Assembly: GCA_002803225.1 (NCBI GenBank)
Contig: NXFV01000310.1
Coordinates: 1 to 51,771, forward strand
From: Gamarada debralockiae
Taxonomy: Eukaryota; Ascomycota; Leotiomycetes; Helotiales; Hyphodiscaceae
Direction of reading: 5' to 3'
DNA length: 51,771 bases
Within the stretch, counting starts at the first letter, position 1, and every line of letters starts with the position of its first letter. Below, piece after piece: positions 1-9,800 of the stretch. The position numbers and the translations under genes are program-made. The notes beneath the pieces were generated by a model. That model saw nothing but the letters and a program-made list of their open reading frames with translations, made no database searches and was not told the origin of the DNA.

Positions 1-180
1 TGTCTGCTGAGTCACATGTTGTCACATGTCATCACATGACTTATAGTTTACTTGAGCAGTGTGACGTGTTCTATAAGTCATAGGGAGATTTCTGTCTATA
101 AGTACAAGCTACTGTACTTAGTTTGTTCGTTAGTATCTCCAGTATCTTTACAGCCTTAATAATCCAACCATATTCTCCAT
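1..180. repeat. possible LTR-like or regulatory repeat at the window edge
   Basis: The first 50 bases hold three close copies of TCACATG, each two bases from the next, and the stretch begins with TGT. Further in there is a TATA-like segment (TCTATAAGT) and a run that resembles the 3' part of fungal Copia LTRs. There is no second LTR, no internal coding sequence and no visible target-site duplication, because the window begins here. It could equally be an ordinary upstream region with CACATG boxes. Confidence 0.22.
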
Positions 181-304
181 GCCTCTTGTCTATCACGTGA
201 CCATATTGCAAGGCCCCGGATAAATTCACAGTATCTTTAAATACTTTCTCATTCCAAAAATTCTTAATTACACCTATTCCATGCTCTCTCTAATAATTCG
301 ATCT

Positions 305-1261
305 CTAGCGAGATGGCTCACCAGGCATCGGATCCAAAGCATCCCTCAATCTCTCTGGCGTATACTCATCATAAATCACTTTCATCCCTAACATCCGTAT
401 CCCAATTCCTGACCAAACCCAAACTTTCCAATGACTAACAAAAGCCATACTGGCCCACTGACAGCGACAAACCCACTGCGGAATCTGCGGCGCGAAAGGA
501 CCAAAGAATCGCGGAAATTTGAACCAAGCGTACAAACTCATCAGCGGCCATGCACCGAGATTGGGATGGTGATCAAACGCCGAAAACAGGACGAGCAGTT
601 GGATAGAGAGGAAGTAAGCAACCAGCCAGTTGCGTAGGAGATCGGGGAAGAGGAAGCGAGGTAGCTTGAAGAGGAGACGGATGACGAGCGGTGTGCTGGG
701 TAGAGAAGGGTAGAGCGCCGCGTCTAGTTCAATCGATGCCCAGTTCCTGTAGAGGAGCTCATGGCGACGACGGTGTGCTTGATCCCAGTAATTTCGGCTC
801 GGAGATATGGCGACGGTGAGGATATCTTGCGGATCCGTAACTACTTGTTGATCGAAGCCCTTCTCGAGGTCGCGATCGATGTCGAGTCGCTCGTTTTCGG
901 GATGATTTTGCGAGTGAGGGTGGGAGCCAGATTTGTTTGTCTGCCATTGCTCTGATCGCTGCCAGTAATGCAGAGTGAAACGATCGTATGTTTCACTAAC
1001 CTCCGGACCAAAGAAATGGTCTACATTGCTATATGGACCCGTCCCCCAGAACGTGTGGATTCTGCCACTGATGCATGTGAGGAGGACATTGTAATGTTCA
1101 TTCCAGTACGAGATAGGCCGCTTGAATGAGCTGTGTGGTGGAACGCTGATCTGGACCGCGTGAGGTTTTTCGTCTGCAGTTTTTGTAAAGTCGTAGATCC
1201 GGCCATCAGGAGACGAGAGCGATATTGTCCTCTCGTTCGCGGTGAATGTTCGTTTTGTCAT
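305..1261 (-). CDS. cupin-like membrane protein (fungal, uncharacterised)
   Basis: This is a single-exon gene of 318 residues that starts at an ATG at 1261. Residues about 35-105 look like a degenerate cupin barrel: a PPHSSF...W-NEHYN segment, then an SGRIHTFWGTGP strand-turn typical of cupin 'germin box' neighbourhoods, then aromatic strands to residue 100. The usual clean two-histidine metal motif is not obvious. A His/Asn/Glu-rich linker at 108-135 follows. The C-terminal half is hydrophobic, with likely membrane segments near 205-229 and 262-290. Similar cupin-plus-membrane proteins occur in fungal accessory loci, but I cannot name a reaction. It is co-directional with the multicopper oxidase upstream (324 bp gap), so a shared pathway is possible but unproven. 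Confidence 0.6.
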   Translation of the reverse strand: MTKRTFTANERTISLSSPDGRIYDFTKTADEKPHAVQISVPPHSSFKRPISYWNEHYNVLLTCISGRIHTFWGTGPYSNVDHFFGPEVSETYDRFTLHYWQRSEQWQTNKSGSHPHSQNHPENERLDIDRDLEKGFDQQVVTDPQDILTVAISPSRNYWDQAHRRRHELLYRNWASIELDAALYPSLPSTPLVIRLLFKLPRFLFPDLLRNWLVAYFLSIQLLVLFSAFDHHPNLGAWPLMSLYAWFKFPRFFGPFAPQIPQWVCRCQWASMAFVSHWKVWVWSGIGIRMLGMKVIYDEYTPERLRDALDPMPGEPSR

Positions 1262-1585
1262 GACGATGAGTTTTCTTTTTGTCCCATCGAATTGTTGACG
1301 CGATTAGGTTTCCTGAATTTAAAGGCGAGGGTCTTCACTGGTCTTTATGGTTGCTGCCTACTGTGGAACCTCAGAAAAGGATGTTGATCCCAGTAGGCGC
1401 ATAGCACCACTCATGCGAAGGGGTGCACATACTTGTCGGCTGTCGCCTGATGGCACAGCAAACTCGAAGAGGGAGCCTGATCTCATGTCAATTAACAAAC
1501 AGGACAGGCACTCTATGAAAGCTGGATCATTCTCTTATATATTTCCCAAGAGGCAAGGGAATCTCATGGTTTAAGCCTTAAGTCT
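1262..1585. other. intergenic interval, nothing recognised
   Basis: This is upstream sequence of the cupin-like gene and the 3' side of the multicopper oxidase gene. Short open frames here have no family resemblance. No repeat or RNA gene was seen. Confidence 0.5.
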
Positions 1586-3722
1586 TCAAGAACACTTTCT
1601 GTCTTTCGCATCAGTGGCTTCTTCGTATTTTCTGAGCCCATGTTCATCCCCCCCAACTTGAAAAGCCATTGCCATTCCCACAGCATGATGCCATATGATG
1701 TGGCAATGGAACAACCATAGCCCTTCATTGTTTGCTTCTAGTCTAAGCACTACATATCCCTTTCGTGGTACGCTGACAGTGTCTTTTTTTAAAGGATTTA
1801 GCGTGTTAAAAGGTCCCCCTGCAGGTTCCGAGGCAACAAAAGGATTGTATGCATCATAGGATCCAGGTTTGCCTTTGTGGGTTGACAAGACATAAAAGCT
1901 ATGTCCATGCTGAGAGAGGTTAGATGTGTTGACTGGCTGCTTGGAGAACCCTACCAAGTGGAAAGGATGGCTCTTATCATCCATGTTATTCACAACAATA
2001 TCAATCCATTTCGAATTTCCAGGTCCAGTCCACGGTATCCACGAGTTTCCCCAATCTCCGCGTCCCATTTCTCTCAATGGGAAAGCTTCACTGGGTGTTT
2101 CCCAAAATGTTCTATTGATGAATCCTTTCGGAATATTGCTGTATTCCGAGAGAATCTCAATTTTGGTGTAAAGAAGAAAGGTTTCTTCACTATTACTTGG
2201 AATGCTGACAAGCGCACCTGATGCGTCACCAAGGTTCAAGAGCAGACCAGGAGGCTCCCCATTTGTACAAAAGCCCATAGAATTTGGAACGGACGCGATT
2301 GGAAAGTATTGTGTTTCGTTCAAAGCAAAATTTCGGAACTTTAGATTCCTATATTCGTCAGTTCAGATCTTACCTAGGTTCAGGCTTCCTACTCTCGATC
2401 CAGCTGGATTTTTAAGAGGGGCAGTGCCCCATCTATGCCGCACCACTCAGCAATAACATCCATCCTCTCCCCTGGATACAAGATACCCAAAGAGTCAGTG
2501 ACAGGTGCCGCTAAGACAGGATGTCCACCGTCAACTCGAAATAACTTCATGCGGAGTCCTGAAAGAGATAACGTGAATCCTGTGAGAGCCCTATTTCCTA
2601 CAATTAGCCTTCCGCGACGACAATAAAGGTCGGTCTGTGACTAACCCTGTGTTAATCACTCGAAATCTGGTATAAGGTTTATCGAAACGCAGCAATGGAA
2701 CCTCTACGTGATTGCATTCAATAGGCCGGGCTGGAACCGCCATAGAGCAATTGAAAGATCCATGTCCATTGATAAGCATTGAATCTGGAGCCGGCTGGGC
2801 TTTTGTTCAGCGGAATATTGCTCGACATAGTGTTAACTCACCTCTACGCCGAAATTCGTCCAATCCGTGTAATAATTCCAGATCTTCAAGGCAGGTCTGT
2901 GGTACCAGTCTCCAATCAACAAAAGCACGTCTTTCTCGTATTCTTCATCCACACTTTCGGAATCAGCTGGCTCGTGAATCACAAAGCCGCCGTACAATCC
3001 ATCCGCACGCTGAAGCTCAGAGTGAGCGTGATACCTGTCACTGCCATCAGCAATTTCCGTCATATAATTATGTTTCGCTTCCGTACCAAAAAGTTCCCAC
3101 TTGATCACGATCAAGCTTGAACCTATATGTAAAAGATTTTGATGGCCCTATTGCACATTGAGTGAGTCCAACGACTCCATCCATATCGTTTGCTCCTACA
3201 TTGGTTTTAGTCTGCCGGTTCCAAACTGTAACGTTCCGGCGTTGGCCGCAATTTACCTCGCATAGATAATCCATGCCAGTGAATGGCAATGCCCTCTCCA
3301 TTTTGCAGATTGTTGTGAAGTTCTACTTGTATCTCATCGCCAGGTCTAGCTTCTATCAGGGGACCAGGGAAGTTTCCTACCATTGGTCAGCCCTTCCGGT
3401 AGACATTCGTTGAACTTTGAAGCGCTAGACCATTTATCAAGTATACCTCCTTTACGACTCCATCAGGCGCACGAAGTCCAGACGTGATATTCCAAGTGTA
3501 ATGGATCTTCCTCGGCCCTCTGTGGGTGTGATCCTTGGGGTTGAGCTCGAGAGCTAGATTAGGGGGTTCTGGGGCCTCTGCGACAGGCGATTGGGCGAGC
3601 AGGGCACGCTCCGCTGAAGGGAGCAGCTCACGACATACTGAAAGGTAGAGACCTATTGTGACAATCAAAAGCAGTGTGGAAGTATAGACGTGGATCTTCC
3701 CAATGGACAGCATCGGTGCCAA
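1586..3722 (-). CDS. multicopper oxidase (laccase / ascorbate-oxidase-like), eight exons
   Basis: The enzyme couples one-electron oxidation of phenolic or metal substrates to reduction of O2 to water. Reading the complement, I place exons at 3722-3431, 3376-3257, 3195-3087, 3034-2842, 2794-2646, 2590-2393, 2348-1955 and 1909-1586. Together they give 1779 nt, an uninterrupted 592-residue protein. All four copper signatures form only after splicing. L1 is HWHG (H130, H132). L2 is WYHAH (H176, H178). L3 is HPFHLHGH (H481, H484, H486, joined across a 45-nt intron). L4 is HCHIIWH...GM (H553, C554, H555, H559, M564). Residues about 12-29 form a hydrophobic N-terminal segment after MAPMLSIGK, so the protein is probably secreted or anchored as a type II membrane protein. 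It is divergent from the phosphoesterase at 4299. The substrate (pigment phenols, iron or other) cannot be told from sequence alone. Confidence 0.93.
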
Positions 3723-4298
3723 AAATACAGCTGCACCTGCATATCCTTCACCATTAGGTTTCGACCAGTCGGAAGGCTTAGAATTGATAACAAGTCGAAA
3801 AGAAGAATTATCGACAGAGTTTGATGCTCAGCAAAATTAACAAGCTGTATGGCACAAAACCTCGGTTTTCTGATGGTCGGTGATACTGGTAAGCATCCTC
3901 TGGCATGGGTTGTTGAGCACGTGTTGCGCTAAATATTTCAGGCTGAATAGATCGACGGCCTGCAAGCTAGACAACCATGTAAATAACTTTTCCCGTGTGT
4001 CCAGTCCTGGCTGCGATTCGACAACAATTATGAGGCTTACTTGGCAGTGACTTGATGCCTTCCGATACCATGGTAACAGCCAATACCGGCCAGGCCGGAA
4101 GGCGGGAGAGCTGTGAGCTTCCTATTGCAGTACAAGACTGCCCCTGTTTACCGACTGTCTCCCCTGTCTCCCCGCTTTTATTAAAGACGAGCCAGCAATA
4201 AGCTTAAGAGGTGCAAAAAGTACAATACAAAGGGAAGTACTGTACTCAACATCCTGCTCGGATCCTGCTTAGGAACTTGATTTTGCCACGGATTCAAG
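3723..4298. promoter_or_regulatory. shared divergent promoter interval of the multicopper oxidase and phosphoesterase genes
   Basis: These 576 bp separate two start codons that face away from each other, so they must hold both promoters. I see no unambiguous TATA box. There is a CAAT-poor, mixed-composition sequence and no ORF with family resemblance. Joint regulation of the two secreted enzymes is inference from the layout. Confidence 0.5.
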
Positions 4299-6505
4299 AT
4301 GTTTGCAGCCTCTTTTCTTATCGTTTTTGGCTGTCTTGTGAGCAATGCTTTGGCAGGCTCGTTGGCGGATATTAAGCATGTCGTGCTTTTCATGCAAGAA
4401 AATCGGGCATTCGACCATGTAGGTAATACAAAAGCATGGGGGAAGGGTCCATCTAACAATTCCAGTATTTCGGGACTATGCCTGGAGTTCGCGGTTTTGC
4501 AGATCCAAATGTTCAAGTCAATCCAGATGGCAAAACAACTTTCCAGCAGTAAGCGCCCCATCCTTCTCACTCAATGTGTAAAGGCTTATCTCATAGGTTG
4601 GTAACACCGGCTCAAACCAATCTCACGGATGTGTTAACCCCATGGTATATAAACTACTTAGGGGGAGACTGGCTTCAAGCAACACAATGCATTGGCGCTG
4701 GATCAAATTCTTGGCAAGCTATGCACGCTGCTTACAATAACGGCTTAACCAATCAATGGGCCGCAACCAATACGCCGTATAGTATTGGGTTCTTCAAACG
4801 AAGTGATATTCCAGTGCACTTCGATATAGCTGAAGGCTGGACAGTAGGCGACATGTATCAGGTACGTTGACTCCCGCAAAAAGCTACGGTTATTAACAAT
4901 CAACTAGGAGGGAATTCTGGCCGCGACAGATCCAAACCGTGTTATTTGGATGAGCGCTACAGTCAATAACCCGGGAACTCCAAACAATCCCAACGGAGAT
5001 GGTGGTATGATTCTTGATAACAGTGCTACACCCGGTTAGTTAGACCAACTCTCCGAATCGCACATCGGCTTGACAAATTTACTTATAATCCAAGGATGTG
5101 AGCAACCCCATCTGAATTGTTATCCATTTACTTGGAAGACACTTCCGGAATATTGGGAAGACGCTGGTGTCACTTGGCAACTATACCAAGACGTAGATAA
5201 TTTTGAGGACAACATGCTTGCATACTTCACGCAATATCAACAGGCGACTAATAGTTCTCCATTGACCATCCATGGCAACACGTATATCGGACTAGACCGA
5301 TTTTATGCCGATGCCGCCAGTGGTTCACTGCCGCAGATCAGCTACATTGTCGGACCCGCAGAATTGTCTGAGCATTATCCATATTTGCCAAGCGATGGAG
5401 CTTGGCTGCAAAAGCAGGTAGTTGATGCTGTGACTAGTAGCCCAGCATATAACGAAACTGTCCTGATAATAAGCTATGACGGTAAGACAATCAAGTAGAC
5501 AATCCAAATCCAAGCTGACAATCGGCAGAGGTTGGGGGTTATGGAGATCATGTCACTCCTTTCCATGCGCCCAAGGATACTCCTGGTGAGTGGATCACGG
5601 ACCCCTACGGCCTCGCAGGAGACACTCCAGTCGGTCCAGGGTTTAGACTCCCATTCTACATCGTCTCGCCGTACACGAGGGGCGGCCATGTGTTTACAGA
5701 ACACGCTGATCACAACTCTCAAATCTTGTTCGTCGAAGAGTGGCTCAAAGCTATCGGAAAAGAGGGCATAGAGAGCCAGGAGATGCCTCCTTGGAGACGA
5801 GCACATATGTCAAATCTTTTGAATGCATTCGACTTCGAACATGTAAGAAATCAACTCAAACAACTGGTGTAGAGCTGACCAATGCAGCCGGACTACTCAA
5901 TACCTTATATTGCTCATGTTGCGACGCCTCTTACGGATCCTTCTGAGCCTGTTGACCCTGACGGACAACTTGGAGCACTCAGTGGTGACTATATTGGGGC
6001 TGCAAAATGCCAAGCAATGTTTCCCACCAGTCAGCCTCCGGTTCCGTATGGCCCAGAGAACGCAAACCAAGATCTCAGCCAGCTTGTTGAATACGGTTTC
6101 AAACAAGTGCGTGGGTACCTGACTGAAGGTCGTTATCTGACTTTCGAGATGAATGGCTATGCCTTGACCAACAGGGGCAGAGGCACCACTCATGTCAGCA
6201 GTTCCGCAGTCACCGATCGCCACGACAGCAAAAGTCAACGATGGGTAATTCATCAAGTTGGAGACCAGACTGGCAATAATTTTATTATCAGCAGTGCTGT
6301 GGATGGCCAATATATCTCTTACCTCCAAGGGCTTACGCCTTCAGCTGATCTTGCTCAGACGTATTCAATCAGCGATATGGGAAATGGAGAGGGATACACA
6401 TTGCAAACAGGATCCTTGTTTTTAGAAATTGACTCAAATGGCCTTGTCATGGATACTACTGGAGGACAGGGCTTCTCTATTTTTAGTGTTACGTATCACT
6501 CTTAG
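4299..6505 (+). CDS. secreted phospholipase C-type phosphoesterase (non-haemolytic PLC / acid phosphatase superfamily)
   Basis: The enzyme hydrolyses phosphodiester or phosphomonoester bonds of phospholipids or related substrates, likely outside the cell or in the vacuole. Exons: 4299-4418, 4466-4548, 4597-4861, 4908-5034, 5095-5481, 5529-5842, 5888-6505. They total 1914 nt and give an intact 637-residue protein. Residues 1-20 form a signal peptide (hydrophobic, ending NALAG). The metal and nucleophile region ENRAFDHYFGTMPG begins at E34-N35, and the second half appears as YDEVGGYGDH (D327, E328, D334, H335) with EHADHN at 386-391, all typical of this superfamily. A C-terminal domain of about 130 residues after residue 500 (GRYLTFEMNGYAL... 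) matches the beta-rich extension of fungal and bacterial PLCs. All introns are 45-60 nt. Family assignment is firm; whether it is a true PLC or a general acid phosphatase is open. Confidence 0.93.
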
Positions 6506-8144
6506 CCCTGAAACTTGCATGAGTAAGCTTCTAATACCTAGATAATTCGGTACTTTATTAAGTTGGGAACTTACTCGAAGAGTAGGGTGGGCCAATATTG
6601 GAAAAAGACAACTGGAGAAAAATACAAGAAGTAGTTAGAGTGGAAGAAAAATAATAAGCCGTTCACTTTGATATTAAAAGTAATTTGACAACTGTGAACA
6701 ACAATGTCATCACGATGTGTCATTTCGGTATGTCTTTTGAACTACTGACGTACAGCCATATTCCCAATGTTGGATTAGATGAAACGATGATGAACATACG
6801 CCGTAGGAATTGCCCCGCAGTGTTTGAGATCAAGAATGAAAGATGCTTACTGCAAAAAACCTCCAGTCTGAAAGGCTCTCGCTTAAAAGAGGGGTTTAAA
6901 AAGGGGCGGGGTAAACGGCAGTGACGGTCCGGTACAAGTTCTTGCCGCACTACTATTGCCTGCGACAAATCTCTCTTCGCAATCAATGCCTCCTAGAAAC
7001 CATTTTTCAGAAACCCAATATCTGTCCAAATGATTGACATAATTGTAAATATAGTACATCCGGCTGTGTGTCAACAGTTAGTACTATATCCGGGGTTTAA
7101 TAAAGGCTGTCCCGGACTTTCTACTTGGAGGGTCACAAACGTGAGGACGTGCTTCACTGGAATCAACGTTGTGACTTGGTTTGCAAATCAGACACTCCAG
7201 TTCACTCTGAAAGTCACGCATCCAGCGGTTCTAAGTTGAGTGTCGAGAATTACCATGGTTAGGAGGCCTGGAGGTATAGCGAAACCGGGATTTACTGGTC
7301 GTATATACTAAGTCAACTTCGGCTCACTATACCAAGCTCTAAAGCGACCTTAATCTGTATCCTATATGACTGGTTATGCCGAGCCCTTGGCTGGTTGCAA
7401 ATATAGATATGGGAGGATTAGACCTGAACTTTGGCTGCAAGCATTGAGCTGAGAACTCCTCAGCCCTTGACGCTTCCTCACGTGACATGTATGCAGATTA
7501 ACGACGATGCGAAGAAGAGAAAGAGTCTTTGTCGGGCATTGTGGGAGTTCTTTGAGCCAGGCTCTAGAAGTTAGGGTTCGCACAGAGGGAAGACAACAAG
7601 GCACAAGAGAAAAGCACTTAAATCATCATGGTTTTGAAGGGCCTATGAACTGACGATTGATTTTGAGCACCTGTACGCCGATACCAAGAGTGACCTTGCC
7701 AACCAAATCCGCGCACCCAATCCCTGAATAATACAATAATAAAGCATAATCCCATAAGTACCTGTCAATATCCATTTCCACCAACACCGAAAGTCTCATT
7801 CTACCCATCCATCCTCCGCGTCGGAACAAACGATATCTTTCAGATACAATCATGCTCATGCAAATGCAAATTCAATCAGTCGGGAGAAAGAAACCCGTAA
7901 ACTGATCCCTGCGTCGACTTCGCAATAAAGGCCAGTGAAGATGAGACGCTGTAACAAGTAGAAAATGGACGTTGACAACAGGCGTCTGAGGGGTGAGAGG
8001 TGATGATTGTCAACGAGGGTAGGTGCAAGTTGAGTGTAGGTACGAGGTAATGTAGGAGAGACATTGAAAAGAGGAATGAAGGGGCGACGGCCACCAATGA
8101 AAGGTAAAGTTTCCCGAGAGCTATGGCGCTAAATATCAATGCGA
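6506..8144. other. 1.6 kb interval without a supportable gene
   Basis: It holds the 3' flanks of the phosphoesterase (ends 6505) and of the minus-strand zinc-finger gene (ends 8145). Open frames here are short, lack plausible splice partners and show no family motif. No tandem or inverted repeat stood out. It is slightly AT-rich near 6590-6690 and 7020-7100. Confidence 0.5.
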
Positions 8145-9800
8145 TCAATGGAGGTTGAAAGTATCAAGGTTACCATCGGTGGAGAAGCGAGGGAGTCGTT
8201 CCACCCCGACAACGGCTTCACTCTCTGCAAGACAATGTCGCTTGTCGAGCTGATGTTCTCGCAGCTTGGCCTGAGTGGAGAAACCATAATCGACACCGTT
8301 GATTCTTCTGCGTTGGCAGCCAGGGAATCTGCACTCCAAAGGACCATGCCACAAAGCGTCGTGAATATCACGTTTGTCAGAGCGGACTAAATTGCTATTT
8401 TTTCGTCTTCCTTGGCAGTAGGGCTTTGTGCAAGGGACTGTGGGTTCGTGCATCTGTTTCCGGTGCCGTTTAAGATCGCTACGAGTGCCAAAAGGGTGTT
8501 TTCCAGGAGCACCTCGGCGCCTTTCGCACGTGGGATTGTCGCACCATATCGACTTCTGATGAACCCTGTTGACATGGTCTAACCAGAGTTTGGTCGTTTG
8601 GAACGAGCCACTTGTGGACGGAGCCTCGCAGCCTTCCCACAAACACTTGCGCGGCATCCATTTGGCCCAGTGAGAGTGGACAGTCCATAAGTGAGTAAAC
8701 CAACTGCCCCTGCTTTGATATTGTGTTGCGGTATTACTGTCACACGCCCGACACCAATTTGGGATCGAAGAAGTCCATTCCGGATGCATCATCCAAAGAT
8801 GGACCCACCAACCTCCACCAGTAAAGAATGTGGCGTCGAAGCCATTGCATGTACCACACCGCGCGAATCCGTTCCATGTAATGTATTGGTTATTGAATGA
8901 GTCTAAGATCGAGGAAATCCATTCCGGGTGGACAGTCAGAAGATGGCCCCACCAGCTTTCGTCAGTATAATATATCGTGCCGGGATCTTCGCATGCACCA
9001 CAAAGGATGACTCCATACCATGTACCGCATTCAGGGCTGCCAACTTGGACGGCACTAGTAGGCTCAGTGTCAGCGAAGCCTATAGGTAGGACAGCAGCAC
9101 ATTGATGAGCTCCATGGCGTGTTGTGGGATTCGGGATCGTGGAGGGCAGCCACTGAAGAGACAAGCAGGCCGCCAAACCAATGTCAAGGCCTGGTTGAAT
9201 GGCCGCGCCAGCCATGCCGGCCTGGTGGGCATGGTTCCAGGGATTGGAATCTGGAGCGCCTGTACGACAGAGTCTGGGGAGGCTCGTGGGAGGAGCTTGA
9301 TAGCTGATTTTGGAGAAATTTGGTGCAGAATTCAAGGATGGTAGTAATAGTGGTTGGTGTTCGAAATAAGGTTGATGTTGGATGGACCGCAATGCATGAG
9401 CTGAAGAACCTCCAGAGGAAAAAGAGGTGCCCAGATTGACATTTGATAGTCTTCCCTGCAAATCATCGAGGAGTGTGCTCGGCGACGGAGATCCAGCAGA
9501 ACAAGACTCATAGCTCGACGTGGGACTGAGATACTCTTGTCGCAGGCAGTGTGAAGACCCAGTAGATGGCGACGAACTCGTAGACGAAAGAGAGCCATTT
9601 GTTTCCTCATCCAAACCAAATACTGAAGTCGAAGACGAAGCTCCACCAGCATAGGACCCAGTTGAATTGTTGAGATTCTCGTAAACGGTGGCTTGGGAGA
9701 ACAGAGGTGATGGGGTGGAGATCGAGCTTCGAGGAGGCTGTAACCGACATCGTGGACTGACACTTCCGGTGCCGCGGATCCTCCTAAGTTTATTAAACAT
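8145..9800 (-). CDS. C2H2-type zinc-finger protein with a tandem Trp-rich finger array
   Basis: This is a single-exon gene of 551 residues that starts at an ATG at 9800. Residues 1-250 are Ser/Thr/Pro-rich and probably disordered. Residues 255-380 hold three related units, each C-x2-C-x15/16-H-x4-H with aromatic residues before the first His (SWW, GWW, GSWF) and HPEW after it in two units: C267/C270/H286/H291, C315/C318/H334/H339 and C350/C353/H370/H375. Residues 386-522 carry four longer-spaced C2H2 fingers (C386/C391/H409/H414, C420/C425/H446/H451, C457/C462/H480/H485, C490/C495/H516/H522). The C-terminal block resembles the divergently transcribed gene at 12381, so the two are probably paralogues. 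Nucleic-acid binding in the nucleus is the likely role; the Trp-rich units could bind protein instead. No nuclear localisation signal stands out except basic stretches between fingers. Confidence 0.8.
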   Translation of the reverse strand: MFNKLRRIRGTGSVSPRCRLQPPRSSISTPSPLFSQATVYENLNNSTGSYAGGASSSTSVFGLDEETNGSLSSTSSSPSTGSSHCLRQEYLSPTSSYESCSAGSPSPSTLLDDLQGRLSNVNLGTSFSSGGSSAHALRSIQHQPYFEHQPLLLPSLNSAPNFSKISYQAPPTSLPRLCRTGAPDSNPWNHAHQAGMAGAAIQPGLDIGLAACLSLQWLPSTIPNPTTRHGAHQCAAVLPIGFADTEPTSAVQVGSPECGTWYGVILCGACEDPGTIYYTDESWWGHLLTVHPEWISSILDSFNNQYITWNGFARCGTCNGFDATFFTGGGWWVHLWMMHPEWTSSIPNWCRACDSNTATQYQSRGSWFTHLWTVHSHWAKWMPRKCLWEGCEAPSTSGSFQTTKLWLDHVNRVHQKSIWCDNPTCERRRGAPGKHPFGTRSDLKRHRKQMHEPTVPCTKPYCQGRRKNSNLVRSDKRDIHDALWHGPLECRFPGCQRRRINGVDYGFSTQAKLREHQLDKRHCLAESEAVVGVERLPRFSTDGNLDTFNLH

